DNA of 64,000 bases from Burhinus oedicnemus (taxonomy: Eukaryota > Chordata > Aves > Charadriiformes > Burhinidae). The DNA is taken from positions 1,139,010 to 1,203,009 of the forward strand of contig VFFE01007070.1 of assembly GCA_008921705.1 (NCBI GenBank), in the 5' to 3' direction. Positions 12,601 through 26,075 of this stretch are shown in pieces. Each line of letters opens with the position of its first letter. Positions within the stretch are counted from its first letter, which is position 1. Under the pieces are notes generated by a model that worked only from the letters and a program-made list of their open reading frames with translations, did no database searches and was not told where the DNA came from. Both the position numbers and the translations under genes were made by a program.

Positions 12601-15600
12601 AATCTTTTGTTTCTTTGTTCTCACACCAAATCTACACGTAACAATACGAAGCAGAGATTTTCAATGCTGGTTTCAGAGCAAAGCCCCAGCACAGCTAATG
12701 CACTAAGCCCTTGTTTCTGTGTAGAGGCTGATGCTGGGGCAAGCCATGCAGGCTGAACAATCACTTCCATAGGCAAGAAGTCCTTCTACTCCTTAAATTA
12801 TTGACCTAGTAGGATAGGAAGGATTTCGTCAACACAATCTGTGGGAAACATGCCCTCTGTTGTGGAACAGGCTTTGATCTACAGGGCTGACAGCTAAGAG
12901 AGTTTGTGTAAACAATATTCTATAATTTCAAATCCTCATTTTTGTGCGGTGGACAAAATGCAATAATCTGTGATAGCCCTCCACTTTGCCAGACATCAGA
13001 CACATGTTTTGGTACATGTGCAATGTCTACAGAACAAAGACTTTTCAACCTGGAATCCTACAGTTTGATTTCAAGCAGTATGCATGTATATACATCTATA
13101 ATTAGCCTTGTTCGTTATTGCTCTTATTAAGGGGTAATTTTTCTCTAAGCAGAGCAAACTAAGACTCAACATCCTTGCACCAAATTGCACTACTGTGCTC
13201 CAATCCAAGAGGTTTTCTTGGCATATTGTGTACCCAGCTCAGAAACAAAATTTTCTTTGATTTTTAAGAAAGCACAGATCATGCCATTGATGATTTCACT
13301 TATAGGTGAGAAGAATCTGGTCCTTGATTTGCTCAAGCTTGGCTGCAGGTAGGATGCTACACTACTGTGGTTGAGTGGTGCAGATAGAAGAAAAACAGTT
13401 TTCATGTTGCACATGATCCATGTGGGTGCTGGAAGAGCACTCACAGCCCATTTGCTGTAGAACAGGACAGGACAGACAGTGTCAGGATCTGTGGCTCCAG
13501 ACTTCACTGTGGCTACCGGCCCTACTGCACGGTCATATCAGAAGGATTTTCACAGCCCTTAAAAGCATGAGCAAGCCTCTGTTTTCTCCTAAGCTCCCAG
13601 CAGTTACTGAAAGAATTTTGCTTACTGTCTCCATGCTCTTCATAAGAAAACACAGTTCTTGCAACAAAATTACTTTTCTTAGAGGTCTAGTGTGCTCTTA
13701 TTCCAGTCTTAGCAAATCAATGTCAGGGAAATAATACAGGAAATTATTTTTTATGCTTTGATTATTCATGCTTTCTGTAGGATCAAAATGATACAGCAAG
13801 ACAATGTCTGTTTATTTTTGTAATGCTCTCTTGGCTGGTGTCCAATTACTTGTAAAGCATCTGAATTTTCTTAGGCAAAGGTCCCTGGCAAAACCAATGC
13901 TGTGATTATTTCTGCTGTCACTTTTTTATTGTTTTGAATGACAGCTTCGATTCTTTGAGTCACTGAGAGCCACCGCACTGGTATTCAGCTATGTCTGACA
14001 ACAGTGACCTGTCTACTACTCCTATACCAACTCAGTTTTCCAGTAAGAGTTCAAATGGTGCGATGGGTGAAACATGTCTCCAGTGAGTCCATTCCCACTT
14101 TATGCATATATTTTCTCTGAAATAAAAATAACTGAAAAAGCATACATGGTGTTAATTTGTGGTGCTTTCTTTACATTTTCACAACACAGATTAATACTTT
14201 GCTCAAAGGACAGGAAACTGCAGTAACAATGTTCCATCACATGGTTTTTGCATCACATAAATTGGCATCCCATTATATTAACTTAAAACATGCATATATC
14301 ACTGTGTAGGACTCACTTATGATACTAAACTTTTGTTGTCTATTTGTTTCAAATTACCATTTTTGACACCTGGTATTTTTCTTTTGCAACTTAAAGAAAA
14401 GAAATCTCAGGCTAACATATCTGTGAAGGTTGAGGCATGGAGACGTGGACTGAAATCCCAATAAAAAGAGTAAGAATTTTTTTATTGCCATTCATGGGCT
14501 TTGGATCAGTTGCTATTTGGGTTTCACAGGATGTTCTTCTTTTCAGAAACATTCTAATGTAATCCATATCTAGAGGCAAAAATGTCCATTATGAACCAAT
14601 GTGAAATCACCAAATTGATTTCCTGCTGTATTTTTAATGACATCTTTTGCAATTGTAGCCCGTAGCCTGAGCCATAGGGGCCTTTGGTGTCCTAAGTATT
14701 AAGCAGAGCAAAGGAAACAGCATATACTAAAATACTCGGGCTCCAAATAAAGAAGGCAGACATAAAACCAGGAAGCTGAAAACGTATCTTCTGGGTTCTT
14801 TAACCTCAAGCAATTAATACATAATCGTGACTCAATTTCTGCAATATTAAATCTTTTTCAAAATTTGGGCAACATTTGGTCATTTGGTTGGTCAATGAAA
14901 CAGCCACAGTTAGAGATGCTGAGACAGAAACAAAGATCCACGCTTCATGGCCTAAGTCAAATGCTAACCAAGTCTAAAAAGAAAAAAGAAAAGAATTGTA
15001 TTTTAAAATAGTTTGGAGATGGTTAGATTCCTATATATGTTACACATGTACCACCCTATAATATATTAATAAGTATCTTGACGGTGATGGATGTATAAGT
15101 TTATTCTTTATTATTCTCTGTCTTAGCCTGAAAGTTAAGAGTAAGCATTTAAGAGGAACTCTATTTAAGAACACACCCCTTTGATGAATTTCACTCAAAT
15201 GCTGTCGATGGAGAGACTTGCACTTAATTCTTTCTGGGAAGTCAAGATGCTTTTTGTTTGTTTGTATCTTTTTTAAACCACCAAATTTAATTGTTTGCTT
15301 CCCTGACTGTAATGAAATAAGAAGATAATGAGTTTTTCATTGTTCACTAATTGTATACTAAAGATGAGACACAGTCAGCCAACTGTAAATTGCTGCTTTA
15401 CTGTAATGTTTGGATATTTCAGTGCAAATAGTCACAAATACATCTGTTCCTGCATAAAGCGAAATGTCTGTGTTATGAAAACAAGCTGATGTAGAGAGCA
15501 ATAAAAAAATAACTATGATGACTTCTGTTGATTAGGATTTGGTGTATTGTTTGAGTCGCTTTTGACATCTCAGAAACGCACTTGCCTGTTTCAGCATGAC

Positions 15601-17403
15601 AAAGACAGGCGATATTTCAACAGCTTTTCTTGCTCTATAGTATTTAGAATTGCAAACCTAGAACTGATATTCACAGATGATATAAATCCTAAAATCTAAG
15701 TAACTTTGCAATGCAAAATGACAAAACCTGTTAAGGCTCAACAGGCACCATCTTTTCCTTATCTTGGTTGTTTCTAAAAATAAAGGCTCCCAAGGTGAGT
15801 TAAGCATCAATGCTATGTTAATTTTGAATTTCCTGGCATGTGTGTGTTCTCAATTTTTTTCTGCCTGTTTTGGGAATGGGCTAGATTTAACATTCAAATC
15901 TGATCCAAAGTTCTCTGAAGGATCCAGATAGAAATTTTAATCCTATTGAGTTTAACGGCAGTTTTAGTATTGGTATAAAAGTGACTAGGATTTCATGTTA
16001 AAACTTTCAATCAGATCATCCATAATGTATAAGTTTCAGTTCAGAGGCAGAAAATGACTGTTTAATCAGCAAGCCCATTTTTCTGTGGAATAGGGAGGTG
16101 TCAGTAGACAATGTTTCATAACGGACTTGATCCAAAACTCACAAAAGAAAAAGAACAGAATAATGTAAGAAAAACAACGGGTTCTTGTAGACTTTTGGTG
16201 ACTGACAATATTCAGTATGACCACTGTTCAGAATTGTACTGCTTCTTCCTAAGAGCTCAGATCCCTTTACTAAAATACACAACCTGCTTATTCTACAGAG
16301 AAACATATCTACCGGTTATTTAGTGATCACAAGATATTGTAGCATAATTTCGTAGTAGTAAAAAAAAAAAAGGTATCTGAGTTTAATTATGATCTTTTCA
16401 AGCATTATTTGCTCTGTTCAGCTTTTCTATTGGGAACTAATAAAAAGGACTGAATTTGAAAAGAAAAAATACTGCATATATTGTACCACGGGAAGGCATT
16501 AATCCAGAGGGACATACATCTATATACACCAGTTGCATTTGTCCTGCCATTAACCATTCTGCAACGCAGCACAGCATGGCTGGTCATGCAGCCTGGCGTC
16601 TAGCGGGGCTGGAAGCAGAACTGACATCCAGCTGCCCAACGCGTGAGATAAAGTCATTCCACATGTTCTCTGCCTTCCCCTGTGAGCTTGTGTCTGCTCC
16701 CAGCTCATCTGAGACCAGCAGAATGATTACTGGGGAATGCCTTGTGAGGATCATTGGTTAAAAAGCGTATTTTTAAAAAAAATTGCCTTAAGGAAACTGG
16801 AAACATAGTACATTTCACTTAAGTTAAGCTGTGAACGTTTTGGCTTAGCTGATTTTTAAAATTATAATTATTTAAGTGTATTTTGAGTTATGGCTATTTT
16901 ACACAGACCAATCATTTTTTTTATGGGTCACACAATTTGTACAAAATTCTGGGTGATTTGGCAATGCTTTGCATGCCGTTGTTTATTTATTTTCTGAGCC
17001 CTTCCACCTTTTTTCCATTTCATTACGGAGAAAAATGAAAGCAGAGGGAGTTCACACAGTTTGGAAACAACTGTGTGATAAGCCCATGATGGCAGAAACA
17101 TTTTTATATTTATTGTTATTTTATATTTTTATACATTCATACACATCTTATCTGTAAATATGCATATTTTATATTTATAGGCCATATTTGTAGTCACTGG
17201 CATCTAGTGCATCATGTTTTGGTAAAGAAACGACTCAGGAAGGTCTGACTGATAAAGAAGGCAATGGCATGTTTTGAAGAATCAGAACAAACTAGGGAGC
17301 CAGGTGATCACTGCTTTATTTATTACTAGCCCCAACTGCAAAGATGGTCTTGGGGCCATCTTTGAGTGTGTTGTTGGGAAAAGGGATACTACTTTTCCTA
17401 GGA

Positions 17404-17452
17404 TTCATTAGTTCATCAAGGCCTTTCCTTTGAGCCCTTTTGAACTAATGAA
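17404..17452. repeat. Perfect 12-bp inverted repeat, hairpin-capable
   Basis: The left arm TTCATTAGTTCA (17404-17415) and right arm TGAACTAATGAA (17441-17452) are exact reverse complements. Inside them, TCAAGG (17416-17421) can pair with CCTTTGA (17427-17433) with one bulged base. The whole could fold as a stem of up to 18 pairs with an asymmetric seven-base bulge and a five-base loop. Nothing shows that it is transcribed. Confidence 0.7.
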
Positions 17453-20229
17453 CATTCAGTTTATAGCAAACGTTTTTGCCTTCAGCTCCCAGTTGCAGGT
17501 CTTATCCTCAGAGCATTGAAGAACCAAAGCTACTCCAGCAGAAACACCTCCAGCAGAAGAGATCCTGCGTTCAGAACCAAACACCCCTGTTTTTTGGCAG
17601 AGGCTGCGGCTGCCTGTGACTGAAGAAAGAATGAGCGAAATATTGGATTGGTGCTCATTATTATATCCTTCAAGCGGGCAGAAAAATAAATTAATAAGCT
17701 TTACACCATGAAGAACAAACATAAAGTCTCAAAAGGAAAGGAAGAGAAATCACATTAAATCCAAATCTACATACAACTCAACTCTTTTCCTTGTGTTTGA
17801 GGTGGGGGCCTGAGAGGAACAACATCCATCCATCCATGTTTCTTCCTAAATGAAATCTGTACAAAGACGTCATCAAATAATCCAGGAATCTCCAGGAGAG
17901 AGAGTATATGTTACAGAGGGTAAAGATCAAGCAGCTCTGAGAAAGAGAATATTCAGAATTAAACTGCACAACTGTTTTAGATGCTTCCTCATTATTAGTG
18001 ACTTTAATAACAGAGGTGCCTATGCATTGTACTTCTTCTAAATGTGTGTGTGTTTGGTACTTGCAGTGGCCATTCCAGTTGCTCATAGTAAAATAGATCA
18101 ACATTTTTTTTTTCACCAATTTTAATCTACTTTATGTGCATTTCTCGTTAAGATTCTGCAGTGACTAGAACTGGTGTTTTCTGAATTTCTGCTACAGAGA
18201 ATCTATAACATAACCAGTCAATTAAACTGTTCCAATGACTTTGTCACTTGTCTACTTGAAAAACGTAATGAGAGGACTACCAGGATAAACATACGTGTGT
18301 GTAGGTGGGTACTACTATTTGCTGAACGGTGAATAGTCTATTTGATTTTATGCTCAGCACTTATTACCAGGCAGACACTGCTAGTCATGATAGCGCTGGC
18401 TGTTGGGCTAAGAGCAAAACTACTAAGGCAAATCCTTGGCATAATTGGTAAAATTCAGGCGTCTTCAGCCTTGAGCTGAAATGGGATTTTTGCCATTGAT
18501 TTCACAATAGAAAGGACTGTGCCACTGCCAAGACTTAGTTGCCTCCAGAGTATCTGGTTGTCTTTGCTGTTAAGGCTGAATCTTTTCTGTCTCATCTTGA
18601 CTGGACTGTTTCCAGCTCTGTGGAGAGGTTAGTTTTAAGGCCCACCAAAGAGGCATCACAACGTGCCTACTAGTGGAGGCTGCTGGAGGCATGTTTTGAA
18701 TTAATGTGTCTCTGTCAGCAAACCAGAAGTCCTACCCAACTACTGCCAGTGAAGATCTCAACAAAATTCCAGGCCACTTTTCCTATTATTGTTTTTCATT
18801 TTGTGTCCCACATCCTGAGTTAAATTTCACTTAGGCTAATGAATTCCTGAAGGTGACTTCTTATAAAATAACAAAAAAAAGTAAAGACTGAACAAAACAG
18901 AAAAACTGTAATTAAATTTCTTCACACAGAGTAAAAGAAAAAATGCAATTCTCTTTGAAAAAAAATATAATGTTGCTTTTTCTAACCCCTTTCCTTCCCT
19001 CTAGGACCTTTATTTATTGCATATTTCAGCAGCTACTATCGGGTGATGAGTCTATCAAATGATAATGTAACTGCTGACTTCATTTATTAAACTTCACAAG
19101 GGCCAGGCATGAAGTGTAAATAGAAAAATCACTATCTCTGGATGCCAACAATGATAATTGCAGCTACATTTACTGTGGAGGCAGTGGAGTGCTTTGCAGA
19201 GTAAATGAGAGGCAGGTTTTTCCTCAGTAGATAAACATCCTGTTATAGTTCTGAACGAGTGGAGAGATAACACAAGCAACACAACTGTTTAGCAAATGCA
19301 CTGCTTATCATTTGGCTAGTTGAAGGGAAAGGTAAGAATTATAAAGTCAAGTAAAAATACATGAACGAATATTGAACCCCGATCAAGAGAAAGATATACG
19401 GCCTGACTTATCTCCAAGTCAACACTACAGTGAGAATGAATTTTCAAATTACATCTCTGCATTATTCAAATAATAACCACCTGTTTCTAGCACAACATTC
19501 TCCTTCTGCATCCCCAGGGATATCTTCAATGTGTTCCCATGGGTATCTTCCAGCATTTATGACTCTCATATATCACTCTGCTTTGAAGGGCTAAGCTCAA
19601 TGTAGTGCAATGTTTAGCTGTGTTTCAGCAGGGAATGAAAGAGTGAAGATGGACAACTCATTCTAAAGAAAGCAGCTTTGGGCACAAGCTGTAGAGGTCT
19701 CATCTTCATGCACAAAGACAAGGCTCAGGTGTAAGCTTTGAGGGATTTATTATGACAACACTGAATGACTACAAATGTAAAGCTTGGGACATTGCTAAAG
19801 CAGCAGAAAGGATGCACCTCCCCATTTACACTCATTCCTGGGTGTCTTTTTTGTTCAGTGAGAGTGTACAGTCCTGTTATTATGCCATGAGCTGGAAAGT
19901 CAGGATGCAGTGACACAGTCCATCACTCCACTCAAGGCCAATGCTGAGGACAGATAAGCAAATTAGCTGGTGATGGGGTCTCCAGACCTTTCTCAGCATC
20001 TCCTTTTTTTTGCAGGAGGGGCAAAGGAGGTAGTGAGTTCTACCAACAGCAGAGAGAGCATCAGAGAGAGCAGGGTTCGAAGACTGGCTATGCGTTCTCT
20101 CTGATTGACTTCTGCAGCCCCAAAGATTAAGGAGAAGGCTGAATTCTTTCTCCAACATCGTTGATAAGCTTGGAAGCAGTCTTCATTTTACCACCACCCT
20201 TTTGACTAACATCGGCTGAATCAGAGTGT

Positions 20230-20285
20230 TCATCTGTGCCTCAATTTCTGAAGCAACAAAATGGCAATAGTACTATTTCTGCATT
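20230..20285 (+). repeat. MIR-like ancient SINE fragment
   Basis: The stretch contains CATCTGTGCCTCAATTTCTG followed by an AAAATGGCAATAGTACTATTTCTGC-like segment. This matches the order of the MIR core (CTCTGTGCCTCAGTTTCC, then AAAATGGGGATAATAGTACC). It is short and diverged, so the call is moderate. Confidence 0.5.
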
Positions 20286-23200
20286 GTGTATCTCAGATAG
20301 AAAGCATTTTAGTAGCACAAAGATGCTGTTTTGTTATTATACACCTTATGGTAGGAAGAAAGGCTGGAAGAATTGTTATTTCTGAATATATATGAAGGCA
20401 GAAATTATTATTATTTTTTTCCCAGCATTGAAAAAACAACAGCAGATTTCGGGGCAGGTGGTAAAGAACCAGATGCCATTGACAAATTAATAAATCTTCA
20501 AATAATAACAAGAGTAACTTCTCAAGTGAACTCAGAATGAAGTTTTTTTGGTAGTGGGTCAAGTTAACATATGGTTGGCTTAGACACTGAGATGACAGAC
20601 AGAATCTGAACAGAAGCAATCAAAACAAAATCTGTTAAGGAACAGACAGCAAAAATATGATCAGTGGAGGCAGGAAAATTAGATTGACAGCTGAGAGAAG
20701 CAGATAAATGATAAATAAGCGATTTGGCTTTTTTTTGTAACAGGAGTTCAAGCAGTTGCCCCCCCACCTCCCCCTCGTTATATTATTTCATAAACTTTGG
20801 AAATCTTAACAAGCTGATAATAGAAAAGTAATTTGAAAGTAAATACCCTATTTCCATAGGGAGTGTACTCAAAGCATCACTGATCCTGTTTCCAAAAAGG
20901 ATATACTTTTTATAGTTGCCTGAACTTAATTTCTCATTTGCATCAATACAAAGCAGATATACGTATAGTTCTATGCCCATTTTTGCCAGAGTTTCTGCTA
21001 TGTTAAAAATTGCTGTACACATGGAGGAACTGAAAGACCCAGACAAATCACCAACAGGCAGCTGCAGTTGGAGGGTCTCAGCTTTGGCTTTCTTGGTTTC
21101 TCCTGCAACACTCTTTGGGAGAAAGTAGACAAGATATCTGCAGCAACACAGGTGTTATACTTCACCCCCCGTGCCCCTGCTGCTGTCCATTGCCACCTCT
21201 CAAACCAAAACACATCATGCAGAGCTGAAATACCAGAACAGAACTTATGAGCACTTTTCATCTGCTTCAGTGCAAACTCAGCCAGGTTAGTTCAAACCCC
21301 CTTTTGAAGTAAATCATCTTCCCAAGATGACCTAGGTCTGGCAATATTCAACATACGTACCAAAACATGTAAAAACTATAGTTCCAATAGAATCAATGGA
21401 AAACCTTCTTCTTGTGTCAGTGGAATTAAAATATGTAACAACCACAAAAACTGAAAAACTTGCCATTGCCATGGGTAAATTACAACCAATGTATAGTCTT
21501 ACTTCAGGCTGCTCTTGAATTCTTGAATTCTTATCTAGAACAGTCAGTATGTGGAAGGAGAAGATTTAGTTGGAGAACCACAGTTAACATCTCAGTTTTG
21601 AGATATCTGTGCTTGCACAGGTGGATATATGTATTTATTTGGCATGATGCCGTGAACTCAAAGAATTTCAACAGAGTTCCTATCAATTAGCCAAAGAGGC
21701 CATGAAATCTCTTAATCTCATTTTGCTTTCCAACTTCTAATTCATAAAAGAGCAATAAACTCTTGTGAGTTGTTTTGCTAACTCTACTGTGACCACTCCA
21801 CAGTTGCCAGCTATAACATGGGTTTATTATTTGTAATTATGAAATACCAGAGTTTCTATGAGCACACATGCATGCTTTCAGAACTACAAGAGTAATAATA
21901 AAAAACAAAAAAGTTAATCTTTGCCGATTACACTTTAAGCAGTTGCATATTCACATCTTAAAGGAATGGTAAATTTTTTTATGGACAAATGTTTATTTAC
22001 AATTATATATTAGATGTAAAAATTATAATTGACTTCCAAGTGTCTATCAACAAAGCCAAAATCAAATCATCAATGTGAGAAAGTCAGAGGAGATTTAGGT
22101 GCTACGTACATAAATATATACATTCTAGAGAGCTGACTAAAACCTGGCCATGTCCAGGGGAGTTGAAAACTCAGTGTTAAGCAAAAGGAGCTGCACCAAG
22201 ACTATGACTTTATAGATTTCACTTCAGCACTGCTGGTTTCCTGACTGGCAGTAGGAAAGAAGAGGCCAGCCCTGAGTCCTGGCTCTTAAATGAGAAAAGT
22301 ATGTCTTGTGCCTGGTGTGGTGAGCCAGAACTAGAACCAAATCCCACTCTGAAGTGAGCATCCCTCTCACAGCCTCTCCTTTGGCTCAGTAAGGCCTGAT
22401 CTCCTTCTTTGCACAGTGTCACAGTCTGAACATAAGGGACAGAAAATGCATCTCCTTTAGGCTGGATTGCACTCAAGTGTTAAGGGTCTTCCCTGTGGAT
22501 GCAGTTTTTTAACAGAAGTGTTTAGCTGTGCAGGTCCAGGGGTGTTTTTTGAGCCACGTATCTCCACCTGATTTTGGTGCCTAATTCCCACAAAGGGAAC
22601 AGGATTTAGGACTCTCTATCCTTTCCAGCATTTGTTGGGCTAGTAAAGGTGACTTCCCAGTCAGAAGGAAACAGACTGTCATGCTGCAGCCAGACCATGC
22701 CATGGTCCCCACCTCTCCCACCAGGACAGAGTTGCCACCTCGCTCACCAACAGCTGGGGCATCACAGCTGGATTCCTGGGGATCTGTCAGACACTGGAAA
22801 TGGAAGTGCCAACAATGGGCAGTGTAACAGGGAAACCCCTTGGTGAACAGAACCCTCTATTGGTAAAAAGGGATATTGCTTCTCTTTTCTTACAAGGATG
22901 CATCGTTCGTTATGACTAAGTGCTCGAGTTAACTAGACTGGTGACCATTATTCAAAAATTAGTACAAAAACTAGCACAAAAATTAGCCCAATACACAATG
23001 AGAAGGAGGTGCAGCTAATGAAGGCTTTTCTCCCTCAGTGAGCAAAGACAAACTTCTTTGCCAGATGAAGTCTTATTACAGATTAAATTAATAAAACCTT
23101 TCTCTATTTTGTATTCTGCAAGCAATTCCAAGTTTTCTATTTACATTTCCACTTCATTATTATTTGTGGCTTTCTACACTTTTATGAATAAGGAGTTGGA

Positions 23201-25944
23201 TTCCAGAATAAGAATACTGGATTATTACCCCAGGCATAAGATGCCAGGATGTGTATATTTACATTTCCTAAAGAACACATTGCACAGTGGCAAAAAGATA
23301 ATAGAGAAAAAATAATACATGTGAAAGACATTAGTATGAAATGCACAGAATTTTTAAGCCCTCAGAAACAACAATAGAAAAGAATTTGTGCCTAGAGATA
23401 TAGAAAACAATTTATAAAATAGTAGAACAATGGCATGTGCTTAAGTCTCTTTTGAGTCATCTTCAAGTGTCATCAAATGGATGAAAAAAATCCGTAAAAT
23501 CCACACAGATTGCATGAGTTAACTATGTTCAGATTATGATTTGCACTGGAAAGAGGATTATCCCTGCATTGTTATTGTGGATGGTACAATCAAGGCAGGA
23601 GTTGCTTTTCAACCAGCTGAAATGAGAACAGCTTAGACCGGACAGACTGGTTCATGTAAGGTAGAGGTGAAATTAGAAAAAGGTTGATCTCAAAGATGGA
23701 AACTCTAAGGTCTGTGAAATAGTGTTTTTCAGACTGATGGCTGTAATGTTATGTTTCCAGCATGTTACATTATAATATGATCCAAAATCCATTAGATTCT
23801 CTCCTTTTGTGGAACTACAAGGTTGGGAGATGTTTCTGATTTGGAACGTGAAACGTACACCTCACTTAACTATGTTACTCCAATAAGGTTCAAGAACTTT
23901 ACTGAATCAAAGCCTTTCCTAGTAAAACACATACTTTGTGGTATACACTTAACACAGAATTAAATGGTTACCATTCCTCAGTTGAGCTGCAATAAGTGTG
24001 AGCTAACTGTCTACTACAATATAAAATCAAACAGCTTAGCTACACCGTTCTGTTGTTAACTTTTTCTTATATTACTTCAATTGGATCATTTGCAGCTATC
24101 AAAACATACACTTAGTCTCTCACCTGAGTTAACAAAAAAACCCCCACATTTGTTTGACTTCTCTGGAGTTACAGTAAACACCAAAAGTCCCAATTCCAGT
24201 GATGCAGGGACAGGTATGAGATTTGTATTACTCCTCATTGCACACTGGTTAAAATGTCCATTTCCTTCAGTGGCTGCCTTCCTGGGACTCGAGCTGTCTT
24301 TCTGCAGAAGTGAGACACTGTACAATTCAATTTTTGCCATTTGAGAACTGCAAAGTACTAGTAAATATTTTACTATCCATTTTATGATTTTTTGTAAATG
24401 AAGTGCATAAAGGAGCTAAAGAGATTATAGCATTTTCTGTATTTCTATTCCTTCTTTACAACCCCCCAAACATTAGGTGAAAATCTGTAAGTTTATCCAT
24501 AATGTGCAATGATACAGCACATAGATTCTAATAGATGGTATTACAGTGCATAGATCTCCCAAAGCAGAGGCTGATGAAAATGGATTTCAGTGCACGCGGA
24601 GTTGGAACTGTACTTGTCAGCTAAGCATTTCAACAATATTAAATTCATAATAAAAAACAAATAGTCATTATTATTCCTGGTGTAGTTCCATGTGATCGCT
24701 AAGGTATCTGGCTGCCACTCTGACAGAAAAGGCATGTTTTAAAATGACGAGTTGTCCGGACCACAGACTGCATAAGAAGAACTGCAGTGCTGCTCTATTG
24801 ACAATTAATTTTAACCCTATGTTCATTAACAAGAATACTTGAAAGAGATGTTTTTTTTTTAAACCTTTGATAAATGCCCATTCAGTGTTGAGCATATATA
24901 AAAAAACACATTATGGAATTATTTTTTAAATCCTTTTTTTTTTTAATCACTTCTTGTACCTCTTTGCCCTTCCTAATTAGTTTGTCAATACCTGTGGTGT
25001 TGAATTGTTTTTACCAGAGAAAGCAATTAATGATATGACTAGAATGATACTTGATCTGATCTTACTTGCTTGGATTTAGATTTCAGGTTGGCTAAGCCAC
25101 GCTCTAGAGGTAAGGTGGCTGCTATTTTCAGTTCACCCTAGAGACAGCCTCAGGCAAATTCAATAATGAAATATGGTGAAGCATTGTTTTCAAATAACTT
25201 AGCAGCAGTAAGCATATCACAGCTTAGAAACAACCACATAGAATATTTTTGAGCTATTTGATTACATTAAAAAAAGAATTTTCAACAGAATTCAACCATA
25301 GCATGTGTGCCACAGAAAAAGCAAGAAAGCAAAATACTTGTCTTGCTGATAAATAGGCAAAATATTTATGAGCAGTCCTGGTTTTTGAGTTGGAATTAGC
25401 AAAGCATGATTAGGCTACCGTCAGATGAGCTGGCCACCACAGTCCTAGGATTGTAGCACATTGAGCTAATGACATTTCAGGCTGTTGTCTGGCTAAGTGA
25501 ATAATAGGGAAATTGCTTTTTAGGAAGCTGAGGCACAAGACAATCTGGACTAAATTTCAGTTTGTCATTTCACTAAGTCTGATTTTGGGGTGAGCATGCT
25601 GGTTATATCACTCAGATACTAGTAGTTCTCGAATGACTTCTTATAGATCTGCCTTCAGCCTTGGAGAACCAACTGAGATAGCCCAAAATGTAGCAAGGGA
25701 AAAAATCATAGCGGCTCAACTAACTGCATTGTTCCTCTCCTCTCTTTAAAGTCCTTGCAAGACTTAGGGGCCCTACTGGCAAAGCCTGGGTAGCCCTGAG
25801 CAGGCTTTAGAGTGCACCTAATCTATGTCAAAAATATATATTGTACATCTTATTTTTCTTTAAGTTCCTCTGCCCCGGACTGAGAGTATTGCAGTGGTAA
25901 AGCCACAGCAGCTGGTGCAGACACATAGGATCCTACAACCATAC

Positions 25945-26075
25945 GGTAGGATCACAAGATCATGGAATGATCATCTGGGATGAAGGGGACCTCAGGATGT
26001 CTCTAGTCCAACCTCCTGCTCAAAGTGGGATCAACCACGAGACCAGAACAGGTTGCTCAGGACTTCTGTTGAGTT
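25945..26075 (-). mobile_element. Old CR1 LINE 3'-end fragment (copy E)
   Basis: This matches the CR1 3' UTR on the minus strand. Read on plus, it contains a degraded terminal repeat (GATCATGGAATGATCATC), then GGGACCTCAGGATGTCTCTAG, TCCAACCTCCTGCTCAAAG and GGTTGCTCAGG. Only about 130 bp remain and no coding sequence is left, which is usual for short 5'-truncated CR1 copies. The left and right limits are approximate. Confidence 0.8.

Larger units (their letters stand above)
8698..25944. other. Non-coding unique DNA, no gene seen
   Basis: About 17 kb without a recognisable gene. All open frames are short (up to about 113 codons), unrelated to families I know, and often open on both strands at once, as expected by chance. 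The stretch contains two MIR-like fragments (9566-9650 and 20230-20285) and a poly-A run at 16360-16371. It also has a perfect 12-bp inverted repeat (17404-17452) and a C-rich tract at 20759-20775. The region 10125-10345 reads like a conserved non-coding element. A block at 16550-16700 is somewhat richer in CpG than its surroundings but is not a CpG island. Confidence 0.6.

Noticed and set aside
16456..16761. 101-codon open frame in a somewhat CpG-richer patch, considered as an exon or CpG island
   Set aside because: Too few CpGs and too short for an island, no family match, and a minus-strand frame overlaps it.
20759..20775. C-rich tract considered as a G-quadruplex on the minus strand
   Set aside because: Only two long G runs with a GG between them; below a usual four-run motif.
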